A stretch of DNA of 64,000 nucleotides from Apus apus (GCF_020740795.1 NC_067305.1:310001-374000); one strand, 5' to 3'; positions 11,958-24,612 are shown, counted from the stretch's first letter. Numbers and translations are program-made. The notes: a model not told the origin generated them from the sequence alone.

Positions 11958-14900
11958 TCACTTGGCTGGGTCGTAGTAGTGGCAGGACTGTATCATCATA
12001 GCTTTGATTTTACCTTCTCCAGAAGTGTTGGCTCCAGCCAGGTTGGCAGTCTGTTGGGGAGTGATTTGACACACGCGTTAGAGACACGTTTTCAGCCCAT
12101 GCAGCCAAAGACACCATCACTCACCCAGTCCTGCACAGAGCAGCACAATGTAGGCACAGGCTGCATGAAAACAGCTGCTTGTATCAAGCAAACACTGTCC
12201 TGAAGATGTTCTGGAGAGTCCTTAAGCCATGGACATGGTGTTCATGGGCTGGCTCACCTACTTGGAAAGAGCTTTCTTGGGCACTCCAGATACAGACAGG
12301 GTCTAAGGGAGGGACTGTAAGCTCTTTGGCCCTTCAAGCACCTGTCATTCAGGCCAGCCACTCATATTCTGGTTTCATATGAGCTCCTTCACAAGAGCAA
12401 CCTACCACATTAAAACGCTTTCTTCAATGGTTGTTTCATACACCCCCGTTTTTTCTCAACAGAATCCAGACCAACAGCTATGAAACCATTTCCATTTACA
12501 GAAAACTTTACAAATACTTGACTTATTTGTTTGAACCCCAAGGGTTTACAAAACACACCCAAAACCCACAACACTTTACTAGGAATACACCCAAATCCGG
12601 ATATGGCATTTCATCATCATCATCATCGTCATCATCATCATCTTATATTGGTTGGTAATAACAACCCCAGAAAGCTTTGTACAGTGCATTGCCTCCATGC
12701 TAAGCCAGTCTGCAGTGAAGAGGCTGCAGCAAGTAACAGCTCTGAGCTACCTTACTTTGTGTTCCTGCCTTTTTCTGAAATATTTCCATTTTCTCAAAAG
12801 CTTAAATGTGTACATCACTTGGACAGTTTTACACATTTTAGAATAAAACTTCACAGGAGTTTACAGCATTAAGGACATGTTTAGGGACAGCACTAATGTA
12901 GACCAGTTTTGTTTTTTTTTTTCTTTCCCCCCCAGGATGTGCAGTGTTTAATTTCTGCAGTGAGAGAGAGATGAAGTTTCCAGTGGGTCGAGTTTTCTCT
13001 TTCTTGGAAATTAACTCCAGGCTTTATCTTCAGAAAAAAGAACCAGCTCCTCTGCATTAGGCCCTGCCTTCTCTAATCTTTGCATCTTCAAGGACCAGTC
13101 ATTGACTTGGTGGGCACTGCACCTTTCACCAAGGGCAATCACTGGTGCTTTCCCAGACAAAGTTACACCTTGCTGAGCCAACGTGCCAGCAGTTCCTCAG
13201 CAAACCATGGCATGGCAAGAGTTTCAGAGGCCACATCTGCTAACACACCCCACAAACCCATGGGTACACACCTGAACTCCAAAGCACATGCCCAATCCAA
13301 TCCAACTACGTAGCACTGCTGCAGAGACAGAGAAACAGAGGAAAAAAAAAAAAACACAACAGCTTATGTATGCAGTGAGGAACGCAGGAAAGCAACGATC
13401 AGCTCATAGCACCTCTGCCACACCTTGATTTGACCAGGGGATAGGGCTCTCCACCTGGAAAGATGCTGCTGCAGGGCCACCTCCCCACAGTGAACTCATT
13501 AACATGCTTGAGCACGTGTGCAAACACTTGCACATGCAAAAGAAAACCAGAACTGCTTTCTTGGTCACCTCAGCTACCATTTCTGGCTCTCCAGGGCTGA
13601 TTTCAACCTTTTTCTCTGCTGTTTCTCATGACAGAACTGCCTATAAGTACCTCTGACCTTTCACCTGCAGAACAAGAAGGCCATTCTCCAAGGAATGAGG
13701 TGAGCAAAAATGCTTCACACAGAGGTATGAACAAGATCCCTGCCCTGGGATGGCCCCTGTACAGGCAGAAGAAGGAAGGTGAGTATTTTTTTCTCCTTAC
13801 CATCCCGAAGCTATGCAAGCACACACAATTCACACCTGCTTCAGCATTCTCTGCAGGCAAAGCCTGCAGCGAGCCTGGAGGGGAAAACAGTGCCTTCCCC
13901 CCCTTCAGCAGGAACATGGGATTGCAGAGCAAACCAGTAACCCCAAGAAGCTTTGACAGGGATTAACAGCACATCTGACACTTCTTGCTTCAGTGCTCCC
14001 CTGCGATCCCATCCCAATGCCAACTGTATACATAGATGCTATGAAATAGAAGCCATCAGCTCACCCCCCCCTACAGCTGGTGACCCCGCACAGGAGGCCA
14101 GATGCCAAGGGGGTTGGGGTACAGGGGGACAGTGCCCACATCAGGAAGGACACCACCCCTCTGGGGAGCAAACAGAAGAGTTGGAGGGAAGAGCTGGAAA
14201 CTCAGAATGATTTCCCAGTTCCATGGCTTGTGCCCAAAGCCATGGGCTGGCAGGAGGAACACGCTGCTGAACATGGGGCTGGAGACCTGCTGCACCTGTG
14301 TGCGCAGGCACCAGGGCTTCTGAGCAACCCGGGGGCTTGAAAAAGGGCGGGGAACAAATTGATTTATACATCCACAGAAAGTAGCAATTCCTCATTCTTG
14401 CTGCACTTTTTCAACTCTTCACCTTTTCTCCTGCAGAGGCCCAACTCTGCTTCCCAAAGCATTCAGCTGACAAGTGGCACCAGCCTCATCTCAGTCAAAA
14501 TCACATGAGCAGATGTCCTGCTTTGAAAATTGCCAATGGCTACACTGGCCTGAGACCTTCTGGCCCCATAATCTGCTGCCGGGGCTATGGCCTGTGCAGG
14601 TACAATGTGGGCAGCTGTGCCTGTGGGGAGGAGAGGACAGGCCAGGTGACCCAAACGGACCAAGCACAGGGCTCTTGCCCACGGTGCACAGTATAAAATG
14701 GCTCCTCAGGGAGCTCTGTTTTTGGCTGCTGTGCTGGCTGGGCTGGGCTTGGCTTGGTCTGACCATTTATCTGTTCTTTCTGCCTCTGCTGGTGTTCCTG
14801 CATCCTGTTTTCTCACCAGAGAACACTGTTCATCAAGACAGGTGCCCTGCTGCTGCCTCCCGGAGTAGGACAAGCATGGCTGCTCCAATGCTTGTGTGGA

Positions 14901-15826
14901 CTGTCACTGGGACCCTGGACTCAAGCACCAAACTGGAAAAAAAATTCGGAGCTTCCAACTCCCCCTTGCTTTCTAACACTCTTCGAAACAGGAGGCTAGG
15001 TGTGGCTGGATAAGGATCTGAAATAAAGACCCAATAACAACAAACAAGCCTGTTATTGAGCAGGCATTCTTTGTTGCAGCACTGGGGATATCTCCACATA
15101 ATTGCTCTGACGAGTTAGCAAAACACCCCAAATAGTATACACTAAAACCATGCATATTCAGTTTTATGTCAATGAGTTTTCCAGTATTCTTTGACATAGT
15201 AATTTTATTTCCTAGAGTTGGCTATCTTCATAATTATGCCTGCTCGAGGGTCTCCTGTGGGGGTCTTTGTTGATTGTAGTCTTTTGTCATCTTTGTCCTG
15301 TCTCCTGTCCTGGTCCTGGCTCCAGTCTCCCGCTGGTACATTGCCCAGGTGAGTCAGAGTCAGCATAAGTGTTGTCTGTAGGTGCCACAGGTCTTAGAAG
15401 ACTTGTTATCACAACCTGAAGGATTGACTGACAGTTTTCACAAAGCTTCATTGTTTTAAAAGTAACCAGTTCAGCTAACTTAGTGCAGCTAATTAATTAT
15501 TTTAGTAAATTTTTATTAGGGTATTTTTTAATTTCCTAACTAGTATCCTGTGACTATCACTCCTCTGCTGCCAAGTGCAGTCTGGGACTTGTCTGGTCAG
15601 GAAGTAGTTACCAGCTGAGGAGCATAGGTTCCATATTTGCATACAATTACATACAGACCTGTTGACAATCTGACACCAGCTCAGTCCCTGCAGAAGTGTC
15701 ATATGAAATTAGAAGGGTTTCACCCCTGGGGGAAGGGGTATCTCCTGCTATCCCATGCCAGTGCTCATGATGGAGAAGCCACTTCTGAGATATACAGGCT
15801 GGTATAGTTTTAAATTGAGTATTCAC
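11958..15826. other. Mostly unidentified DNA up to the gap
   Basis: No gene could be named over this 3.9 kb. It holds a (TCA)n microsatellite with one interruption at about 12611-12642. A Cys-rich frame at 14505-14696 and a short signal-peptide-like frame starting at 14698 were noticed but not supported (see rejected items). The left flank of the gap, 15720-15826, shows nothing recognisable. Confidence 0.4.
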
Positions 15827-15926
15827 NNNNNNNNNNNNNNNNNNNNNNNNNNNNNNNNNNNNNNNNNNNNNNNNNNNNNNNNNNNNNNNNNNNNNNNNNN
15901 NNNNNNNNNNNNNNNNNNNNNNNNNN
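15827..15926. other. Assembly gap, 100 N
   Basis: Exactly 100 unknown bases, a common placeholder for a gap of unknown size. The CR1 on its right side is cut by it. Confidence 0.99.
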
Positions 15927-17150
15927 GTCTATAACAGACTCCCAGCACACTCTCTCCATTATTTGCCTTCCCCTTCATCCTTACCTGTAAACACTCAACT
16001 TTATCATCACTGTACTCAAGCTCTATACAACCAAAACACTCCCTTAACACACAGAGCCATGCCACCGCCTCTCCTTCCCTGCCTATCCCTTCTGAAGAGC
16101 TTATAGCCATTCATTGCAGCATTCTGCTCATGACAGTCATCCCACCACGGTTCTGTGATGACAACTACGTCATAGCTGTCCTGCTGCACAATGGCTTCCA
16201 GCTCATCCTGTCTGTTGCCCACGCTATGTGCATTAGTGTAGATGCACTTGAGCTGGGCTATCGATTTCACCCCCATCCTTGGCCCTTCACCCCAAGGCTC
16301 ATCTCTGGTGGGCCTGGTTTTATTGCTCTCCCCCTCTTTTAGTATAGTTTAAAGCCCTGTCCATAAGCCCTGCTAACTCTTGCCCTAAAAACCCTTTCCC
16401 CCTTGTGAGACAGGGTTTTCCCATTCATTGCGAGCAGACCTGGTGTCTTGTAAAGCAAAGCGTGGTCAAAAAACCCAAAGTCCTGCTGGTAGCACCAGAT
16501 TTGGAGCCAGGCATTGATCTGTTAGGTGTTCTTGTTTAGCCATTCACATTCCCTGGAACTGGAGGGAGAAAGGAGAACACAACTTGTGCTCGCGATCCCT
16601 TGATCAGTTGCCCCAAGGCCCTGAAATCTTTCTTCATTGCCCTCAGACTTCTCTCTACCTCACCACTGCCTACCTGAAAAATCAAAAGAGGGTAGTAGTC
16701 TGAGGGCTGTACTTAGACCAGGAAGCCTCCTGCTTATATCCCTAACCCAGGCCCCAGGGAGGCAGCAGATCTCCCTGTGAGAAAGATCTGGTCAGCATAT
16801 GGGGCCCTCAGTTCCCCGCAGAAGGGAATCTCCTATAACAATCACCCTCCTCTTGCTCTGAGCAGAAGCAGTCTTAATGCGTGGAGCTGCCTGCTTTGGC
16901 AACTCCCTGGATGGGACTTTGTCCACATCCTTATTTCCCTGGTTCTCTATCTCCAGAGCCCCATATCGGTTCTGTAAGGGAACCTGGGGAGGTGGGAGAG
17001 GCCTAGATGGAGCTCCTGGGTGGGATCTGGGGAATCTCTTCCACTGCAGTATTGTCCCGGGTGCCCAGCTGCAGCGGCCATGGGGACCTTTTGTTCTTAG
17101 ACCCTCAGCAGCCCCACAACAGAAGGGTCCTGTGAAAAGCCAAGCAGGGT
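15927..17150 (-). mobile_element. CR1 LINE, ORF1 and endonuclease part
   Basis: On the minus strand, 16276 down to 15927 encodes the start of the CR1 AP-endonuclease (CIYTNAHSVGNRQDELEA, VVITEPWWDD, GYKLFRRDRQGRRGGGMALC). Upstream, from about 16.9 kb down to 16.3 kb, translation with many stops still shows the CR1 ORF1 esterase-like region (LLPPWGLG, FALQDTRSARNEWENPVSQG). The 3' part is lost in the assembly gap. It is one of the few copies here that keeps 5' CR1 sequence. Confidence 0.8.
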
Positions 17151-17780
17151 AGACAACTGTCTAATTCCCTCCACCACTGCTACAGCCAGTGCTCACCAGT
17201 ACCCCCTCAGTTCCCTGCTGCAACGATCCACACCAAGAATGGGGGTGCTGGGGGGCAGCTGGCTGTCATGGGTTGAGTCAGGATCAGCAACTGAACCAGG
17301 GACAACAATGCTCTCAATCCCCTCCCCCTCCCAACCAGTAGGGAAGGAGAGAGAGAATAAGGAGAGAGAGAGACTTTCTCGATTGAAAACAAAACTAGAC
17401 AGCTTTAATTAAATATTAATGATTACAAAAAACATGTGCAAACATATACAAGTATGTTCAGGAATGTGCAAACTCTGTTGTCTCCCCCCGCCCTCAGCAA
17501 ATTCCCCAGCATCTCCTGAGCAGCCTCAAAATGTCCCGGAGCTGCCGGAGAGAGCAGCAGAGCAGACAGGAGTTGAGGACGGCTTTATGGTGCATTGTGC
17601 ACTGCTGTCCACCAGAGCCTTGTATTTTTGTGGATCAGCATGCCAGGCCATCCAACCCACACAGTCCAGTAGATTCAGTTGTCCCTTTCCTCCGCCTGGC
17701 TGGAGGCAGGGCCCCTCTGGATCTGGGCAGCTTGTCTGTCCTTGGCATGAAGAGGGACCGCAGGAAAGCCAAGGAGGGAC
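17151..17780. other. Unidentified stretch, AT-rich core
   Basis: No gene seen. A purine-rich run (GGAGAGAGAGAATAAGGAGA) at about 17346-17365 is followed by AT-rich sequence near 17400-17440. This could be part of an old LTR, but no paired copy or duplicated target was found. Confidence 0.3.
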
Positions 17781-18056
17781 TTTTGGCAAGGGTTTGCAGT
17801 GATAGGACAAGGGGTAAAGATTAAAACTGGAAGAGGGGAGAGTTAAATTAGACATTAGGAGGAAATTCTTCACCGTGAAGGTGGTGAGACACTGGAACAC
17901 ACTGTTCAAGGAAACAGTGGAATCCCCATCCCTGGAAGTGTTCAATGCCGGGTTGGATGGAGCTTGGAGCTACCTGGTCTAATAGGAGGTGCCCATGGCA
18001 GGAGGGCTGGAACTAGATGATCTTTAAGGCCCCTTCCAACCCACACCATTCCATGA
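17781..18056 (+). mobile_element. CR1 LINE 3' end fragment
   Basis: The translation begins in the C-terminal CR1 region (EGLLARVCSDRTRG) and passes into the typical CR1 3' untranslated sequence (TGGAACTAGATGATCTTTAA then CCCTTCCAACC). It ends near 18056 with a CCATTCCATGAT tail. Confidence 0.85.
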
Positions 18057-18569
18057 TAATCGTCTACTGACTCTGTCTGTACACACCACCATCCCTAAAG
18101 ACATTCTTGTTCTTCACCCTCCGCAAGACTTGTCTCCAGAGAGCGAGGGGCTGAGCTTCTCATGCCAGACCTGTGTCAGTCTCCATGTCTGCAGCCCCCT
18201 GTCCCACCCGCTTGACTCTGTGAATCCCCAAGCCCCCATCTGCTGTGTGGGGGATGGTGCTCACCAGAGCCTAGCTAACAACCTGTGTCCCACTGTGCCC
18301 CTAATCCCAGGCAGGCCCAAGGGCTGCCACCATCTGCCCTTTGCCTCTCCCAGCCCAGTGGGGGGACACTCCAGGCTGCCCTCATCTGCCTTCTCTGGAG
18401 GCACAGCCTGGCTGGGAAGGGCATCTCCTTTACAGAGACCCCCCTGGGTGCCCGGGCTTACTCCACCACTCTGCTCATCCTGGGGGTGCAGCCAGAGAGG
18501 AGCCAGGGTCCTGGGGCTGGCAGAGGGGAGGGGACATGGACACAGACACACAACCCCCACAGAGCCCAG
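18057..18569. other. GC-rich stretch without recognised gene
   Basis: No family recognised on either strand. It lies just beyond the polyadenylation signal of the candidate minus-strand gene. Confidence 0.4.
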
Positions 18570-20296
18570 CTTTGCTGAAGGGCTTTATTGATCAGGAGAG
18601 GGAAAGGGCATAGGGCTCCCAGGAATGGGCTGGGTTCATCCAGGGATGATGATCTCCTCATGCCGCTGGAGGGGGACAGGACAAGGGTGGCACCACCAGT
18701 TCTGGGTGGCTCCAGGATCCTTGCTGGGGCTCCTGGTGCTGCTCCCCTAGGCATCAGCAGCTGCAGCCATGCGTCTGCGGCGCACAAGATCCACCAGAGG
18801 GGGCTGGGGAGAAAGGGAGGGTTAGGGAAACGCTGGGCTGCACTGGGCTGTATTGGGAGGCCCGGTAAAACCCATGGGGTCCTTGGGGAAAGCCCTTCTG
18901 GAGAGAAATGGGGTCCATGAGCTTGTGCGGTGAGAGCCGTGGGGATCCATGGGAAGGGGCCCACCTGGGTGCAGGACTGTGTACTGGGGCATCCTGGGGT
19001 GTACAGGGTTACATGGGAATGCAACCCTGGGGTCCCTGGGTAAGGGCCTTCCCGGGGAAAAAGCTGGGGTACAGGGGGAGTTCTCTGGGTAGCAGTGGGG
19101 TGCACTAGGATGTACTGGGGCACACTGGGATGGCCTTGAGTGTCGTGGCCATGGAGGAGAGGGTCTGGGGCCATCAGAAGCTGGGGTACCTACCTCAGCC
19201 CTCTTCACTCGCCCCATTTCCATTTCCCCCTGCAGAGAGACCATGAGACCTCAGTGTCACTGGAATGTCCCCAGTCCCAGCAAGGGCTGGCAGGATCAAC
19301 TTGCCCTCCCATTCCCCAGAAGAGAAGCCCTCCAAGCCCACCCCACTACTTACTCCAACACAGTATCCTCCACTGGCTTCAAATAGTGGCTGGAAAAGAA
19401 AACCAAAGGGTTGGGTTCTGGATTGGAACTTGGTGGGGCTGTGGGTGGGGCACAGGTGTGGGTGGACCTAGAGACAGGGCATGGGGTGAATTAGCAGTGG
19501 TGAAGGGACTGGGCTGGGGGTGCTGGAGGGACAGGACTGGGTGAGAAGCCAATGAAAGCTCACGGAATTCCATTGGAGGGGATCCAGGGACTTCAAGTGG
19601 GATTGTTGGTGGGGGCGGAAAGAAGAGGAGCCCAGAGGACCTAAGCGAAGGGCTTGGGATGGTGCTTGGGAGTGGGGGTTCAAGGGAAGTGGATTTGGAG
19701 ACACTATTGCTGTGGGCAGGATGCGAGGGAAAGGACTGAAGGAAAGAGGAAAGAAAGGCCCTGGGAGTGACCAGAGGGAGGGCATGTGGGGACACAAGAC
19801 AGGACACAGGGGAGATCCCGGGGAGGAGATGTCTGAGGGGACCAAAAGGGTGGAATAGGGAAGCTCAAAAGGGAGAAGGGTGTGGTGGCAGCAAGAGAAG
19901 AAACCAGTAGGAGCCTCACAGAAGGCTGGGTTCCCATGGCGGGAGCAGGTTTGAGCACTCCCCGTGGAGCCAGCTCTGGGCACCAGCAGCTGAATTGCGG
20001 AAAGTGGAGGGAACAGCTGGAATCATGGGAGGGAGAAAGCTGCATTGCCAGGGGCTGGAAGGGCAGGGGAGCCTGCAGGAGCCCCTTGCTTGGGAAAGGG
20101 AGAGGCCAAGTGCAGGGGTTTTGTGCTCTCCACGAGGATTTAATTCTGCAGGAGATCCCACCTCCGGCAGCCCAGAGCCCTCCCCAGCCAGGAACTCCTC
20201 CCCGTGGCCCTGGGGACTCACCTGAGCATCTGCTGGGGTGCAGAGCAGGATGGTGAAGAGCAGGGCCATGCTGAGCACCGCCAACTTCATCTTCCT
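18570..20296 (-). other. Candidate small secreted-protein gene
   Basis: On the minus strand an exon at 20222-20296 follows a CACTTCACAG acceptor and puts an ATG (20290) six bases in. Its 23 codons form a textbook signal peptide (MKLAVLSMALLFTILLCTPA followed by DAQ) ending at a GTGAGT donor. Two possible 36-nt exons with good splice sites follow at 19354-19389 and 19194-19229. A last exon may begin at 18803 after TTTCTCCCCAG. An AATAAA signal lies at 18584-18589. A non-coding first exon upstream of 20296 is implied. The layout resembles small secreted proteins such as apolipoproteins or chemokines, but no mature-protein motif is recognisable and my exon phases do not give a clean stop in every combination. 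The signal-peptide exon is the strongest part. Confidence 0.4.
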
Positions 20297-20664
20297 CTGT
20301 GAAGTGGAGAGCGCTGGGTGAAGCTGGACAAGGTGAGGAGCAGATTTATTCCTCCCATGACGTGCCCCTCCCCAGCTCGTGAGCCCCCCAGGGCAAAGCC
20401 AGGCTGGGCAGAGACACCAGTCCTGGCAGCAAGCCCAGCCCTGGCACAGAGTCACCCCTGCCCCTGGCACAGATCCAGCCCCTTCCCTGGCATCAGTCCA
20501 GCTTCCTGCATGGGGCAGTGCCCAGGGAAGGGACCAGGCACCGGGGGGTGGGGAGGTGGGGCTGGCAGTGTGGCCCTGACAGCCCTGACCCTGCAGGCAT
20601 GACCCCCTGCTGCAACATGAGCCCATCCTCCAACAGCCCCAAATGGCCCATTCCCCAACCTCCC

Positions 20665-20815
20665 CGTGCCCCTCACCCCCAGCACTGCCATCTCCTTGTG
20701 TCTCTCACCCCCAGCACTGCCATCTCCCAGTGCCCCTCACCCCCCGCACTGCCATCTCCCAGTGTCTTTCACCCCCAACACTGCCATCTACGAGTGCCCC
20801 TCACCCCCCAGACCT
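20665..20815. repeat. Short minisatellite, about 36-bp units
   Basis: About four to five tandem copies of a unit built on CACCCCCAGCACTGCCATCT followed by CCCAGTG or a variant. The translated repeats in all frames are artefacts. Confidence 0.85.
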
Positions 20816-22059
20816 ATCTGTCCCTCCTGGGCTCCCTCAGAGATCACTCCACCTTCAAACCAGTGGTCCCTCAGCAGAATTCTCCCTGATGGCTCTCTAG
20901 CCCCTTGGGGAAAAAAGGGGCTGGGCTGACTCCTTTTCTTGGGGCACCAGGGATCCTGGGATTAGGGAACACCGGGAAGTTAGAGAATAACTGGGGGTAC
21001 TGGCGACAGGGACAGTTGTTGGCTGCTATCTGCAGTGAGTGGAGGCACTCGGGAGCACTGGGGAATGTTTGGTTCCCAGAGATGAGGACTGGGCTTGGGC
21101 AGATTGCTGGGGTGGTGTCAGTGCCCAGCTCTGGCCACATGTCCCTGGCACTACAAGCCCAAACCAGTGCTGTCCCCAGCCATGTTCTCCCCAGAGCAGA
21201 GAGCAGAAGGGAATGTCCCCTGTGCTGGCCCTCCCCCTGCCACTGCCTGGGTGCCACCCTGCAGAGCTGGTCACCGGGGGCCAGAGCAGCCTGGAGGCCT
21301 GGCCTGGCTGGCACAAGCCAAGCAAGACCTTTCCCAGCTCTCCACATCCATCCAGCCCTTCTTTCCAGCAGGGACATTCCTGCCAGCTGCTGTCACTGCT
21401 CCCAGCCAGGATGCCAGTGCCCCAACCAGCAGAGGGAACAGCTGGTACCTCTGGGAGCAAGGACACCCTCAGCATGAAGATGGGCACATTTGGCACCACC
21501 AGGCTCAGCCACCCCTGTTTTGCCTGCCTGTAGATGCACTCACTTCTCAGAAGAGAGACAGAACAGGACAGAGACTGATGGATTGCTGCACAACCAGTAG
21601 ACCAGTACTTCTGCTGGTGGTGGGAAGTGGCACTGGGAAGAGACAGGGCCAGGAAAGTCTCCGTTAGGGGATGCAGTGCATCTGGACTTGTCTCTTCCCG
21701 TCAACATGCCCTCCGGTGTCTGGCAGTAAAATCCTGCTCTGTGTTAGTGCTCTGTCTAGGAGCTTATGAGGAGGATTTGTTTTTAAGGGACACCAGCTGG
21801 GCATCAAAGGTGGCTGGCACCAATGTGGGTTAGGTTTGGAGTCCGTGGGAGGTTTGCCTGAGTTTCAGTGGAATCCAAGGGGTCTCTGTTGGTTTTTTTC
21901 CTGTGGGGATACAGACTGAACTTGTGGCTGGAAGGAACACCTGCCTGGTTTTAGCACCAGGAAAAAAGATCAATCCAAAGGCACTGATAAGTGGTTCACG
22001 AGAACTGCTGATGGCTCAGAGCGTTCCTTGACATTTCCTGCCATCTGCAAGGGTTCCAA
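20816..22059. other. No recognised gene
   Basis: GC-rich to about 21.5 kb, then more balanced. Overlapping open frames on both strands near 21.0-21.6 kb have no recognisable family and look compositional. Confidence 0.4.
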
Positions 22060-22212
22060 TCTCGGTCATGTCTTTACGGGACACTGCCTCTAAAGAAGAG
22101 AGCTGTTGTGGGTCCCTCGTGACAAGGTTGAAGGCAACTGACTTGAATGTTTGCTTGGGAAGTGCCCCAAGAGCAGACCGTCACCTGGAAGGTTTTAATT
22201 TCTCCTCCTTGT
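22060..22212 (+). repeat. Inverted repeat, left member (153 bp)
   Basis: This segment reappears reversed at 23180-23332 with about 95% identity (paired coordinates sum to 45392). The shared frame reads SLxDTASKEESCCGSLVTRL on each copy's own strand. Confidence 0.85.
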
Positions 22213-23179
22213 CCCCACTCTCCCCATCTCATCATCTCCAGGCTCTTGACACACAACCTCGGGGCCCTCTGTCCAAGCTGTCACCCAATTTACTATGTGT
22301 GCTGGATTTCACCTGGGCCCTTGGATGCCTGGTTGCTCTCCAGGCTTCTATAAATCACCCCCTCCACAGCTTATTCCCTCACAGGCTGGATGCTTCCTTC
22401 ATTGTTGCTCCATGTGTTTGGGAATTTGCAAGAGCTTCCTTGAAGAGCCACATTTCCTTCCCCCTTGTCAGGAGCTGCCACCAGAGGCTCAGCACTGCTG
22501 CCCACTTCCTAACGTCTTGGCAAGGGCTCCCAGGGATCTGCCCATGTTCTCTCACATGCCTCACCACCCATATCCCCCCTGCCTCTGGGCACGTTGCTGG
22601 CTGAGATTCCTAAAGAGGTGGATGTTCAATGTAGGGAAGAGTTCTTGGAACAAGGGAGAAGACACCTACCACCCAGTAGAAGCAGGGACGGTGCCATTCT
22701 GTGTTTCCTCCACCAAAATCTTCTTGGAGGAGGAAAGGGAGAAAGCGTGATTGTGAATTGTCTCCAGGAGATGCTTCCCAAAGAGGACAAGGGCACCAGT
22801 GCAGAGCTCAAACCCCAGATCAAGCTCCAGATGCTTTTCCAAGGCATCTCCCAGACAAACCACGACCGCTGCAGAGCGCTGCAAAGGGCAAAGGCCAAAA
22901 CCAGCCTCTGTCATGTCCTACAGAACAGGGAGAGTGGCCCCGAGCAGAGAAATTCCTGTCAAGAGCAGATCAGTCAGTGTCATGACCAGCAGCTCTCATA
23001 CAGATGTCCCAGTGCCCTCTAATACACTCTGGTCCAATCTTCTGTGAACTTTCTCCTGGCCAAAAGCAGAGCAGCAGGACAGAGACCCCCTGCTGAGTCC
23101 TGTCCTACCCCCCTCCCTCTGCAGGTGCTCAGGGGCACTGGGAGCTGGAGGGTACTGGGAGAGGGGGAGCAAAGGGGGA
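22213..23179. other. Loop between short inverted repeats
   Basis: About 970 bases without a recognised family. Several overlapping frames are open but none resembles a known protein. Confidence 0.35.
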
Positions 23180-23332
23180 ACAAGGAGGAGAAATTAAAAC
23201 CTTCCAGGTGACGGCCTGCTCTTGGGGCACTTCCCAAGCAAACATTCAAGTCAGTTGCCTTCAACCTCGTCACGAGGGACCCACAACAGCTCTCTTCTTT
23301 GGAGGCAGTGTCCTGTAAAGACATGACTGAGA
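23180..23332 (-). repeat. Inverted repeat, right member (153 bp)
   Basis: Reverse-complement partner of 22060-22212. Just beyond it, at about 23333-23381 on the minus strand, the frame reads MWDMQKDFSCHPGEHIV, which resembles a stretch of avian ERVL gag. The repeat may therefore be part of retroviral debris. Confidence 0.85.
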
Positions 23333-23370
23333 CAATGTGCTCACCTGGATGACAGCTGAAATCTTTCTGC

Positions 23371-24553
23371 ATGTCCCACAACTCAGGCCCTCACCATGGC
23401 CACAATTTGTTACTGAGACCAATATTTACTTTACAAATTAACTGGTTTATTAAAGAACAGTTACACTAACGGAGGAGGTTTAGGAAAAATGTAAAACTGG
23501 CAAATGGCTACCAAGGATATATCAGGGAAGTAATGCAAAAGTACTGTGCCCTTAAGATGATCTCTCCGAGAGAGGGTTGTGGATCAAAGGAGAGAAAGGG
23601 AGTAGGGCAAGCCCAACAACAGTCCTCCTTAGATGAGGTCGCAATGTGTGTGCAGGTATAGGGAGCAGAATTGTGGTAGGGCAAAAAGGGGGTTGTACGA
23701 TTTCGTTACCCTCCCACTTCGATATGCAGTTCCCCTTGGCGAAAGCGGCACCGGCGGTTCCCCTCCGGCGACTGGCTTCTGTGTGGGGCGTGCAGCCCCC
23801 AGTGCAGCCCCTGGCGGCTTCTTCCCCAGCGGCAGGGGCGGTGGCGGCAGTGGGTGCCCCCTCTCAGCAGGCAGCGGTGGCTCCTCTCCTTGGCAGGCAG
23901 CTGCAGTGGTGACGCCCCCTCGGCAGGGTCCCAAAGTCCGTGGTTTTGAGGAGGGCTGTGACCCCCTCATGGCTCAGCAGCGGTGGGTGTTCCCCCTCAG
24001 CAGCAGCAACTTGTTTTCCCCGGCAACCGGCAGCAAAACAGGGAAGAACCAGGTGTTCCAGGGATAAGGACCCCAGCACGCTCACCGCCAGGACTCAGGC
24101 TTGATTCCTGGGGCAGGCAGGCAGGTCAGCAGGCCTGGCAGAGTCCCGGCACCAGGCTCCGCAGCAGGGCAGGTCTGACGAGCAGCAGGGGCGTTTGTCC
24201 CATGCAAGAAGTGTCTGAGCAGGCCCCTCTCACCTGCAAAACCTGTTACCTTTTATACCCCAGTGACCCCCTGTCCAGTCAGTGTCACCGCTGCAATGCG
24301 TGAACATACTAATGTCCAGAGCCAATTAGCATTCATGAGCCCCAAGTTAGGGTGGAAACTATTAGGGGCATTTCATAACTTGTTGCCCATCCTTCCTGCC
24401 TTGTATCACACCTGGTGTTTTTCTTTCATTTGTCCTTGACCAGCAGGCCTGTTTTTGGTCCAGTAGCTGGGTATAATCAGCAGAAGTCCTTTGCTGACTT
24501 AAAAGGCATTTTGTTTAGACTTATGTGGGGAAGAAGAAGAACAGTTTCCCACA
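23371..24553 (-). mobile_element. Diverged LTR of the tRNA-Leu ERV family
   Basis: On the minus strand this matches the LTR of the 27837-36535 element in order: CTTATGTGGGGAAG near the 5' end (ending at 24553 as GTTTCCCACA on the plus strand), the GGCAGGCAGG area, and the TTTATTAA polyadenylation area near 23443. Divergence is much higher than between the other copies, so it is an older or different subfamily member. The left boundary is uncertain, and no matching 5-bp target duplication was found. Confidence 0.7.
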
Positions 24554-24612
24554 GCTGGACTTGATGATCTTCAAGGTCTTTTCCAACCAGGACGATTCCA
24601 TGATTCCCTGTG
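24554..24612 (+). mobile_element. CR1 LINE 3' tail
   Basis: GCTGGACTTGATGATCTTCA followed by AGGTCTTTTCCAACCAGGA and a CCATGATT end is the typical last part of a CR1. It directly abuts the diverged LTR. Confidence 0.75.

Noticed and set aside
12980..13175. Minus-strand stretch reading APVIALGERCSAHQVNDW as a gene exon
   Set aside because: No recognised family and no convincing flanking splice sites.
14505..14696. Cys-rich frame with GPIICCRGYGLC, loosely like neurophysin or a defensin
   Set aside because: The upstream half of a neurophysin and its hormone segment are missing and the Cys spacing does not fit. No splice context was found.
14698..14880. Short frame starting MAPQGALFLAAVLAGLGLAW, signal-peptide-like
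   Set aside because: The TATAAA lies directly against the ATG, so it cannot serve as its TATA box. The frame ends after 50-odd codons with no recognised mature peptide.
18730..18810. Chemokine last exon (frame with ILCAADAWLQLLM)
   Set aside because: It resembles the CADPxxxWVQ region only superficially, the two-Cys chemokine core exon was not found, and this frame has no stop before the polyadenylation signal.
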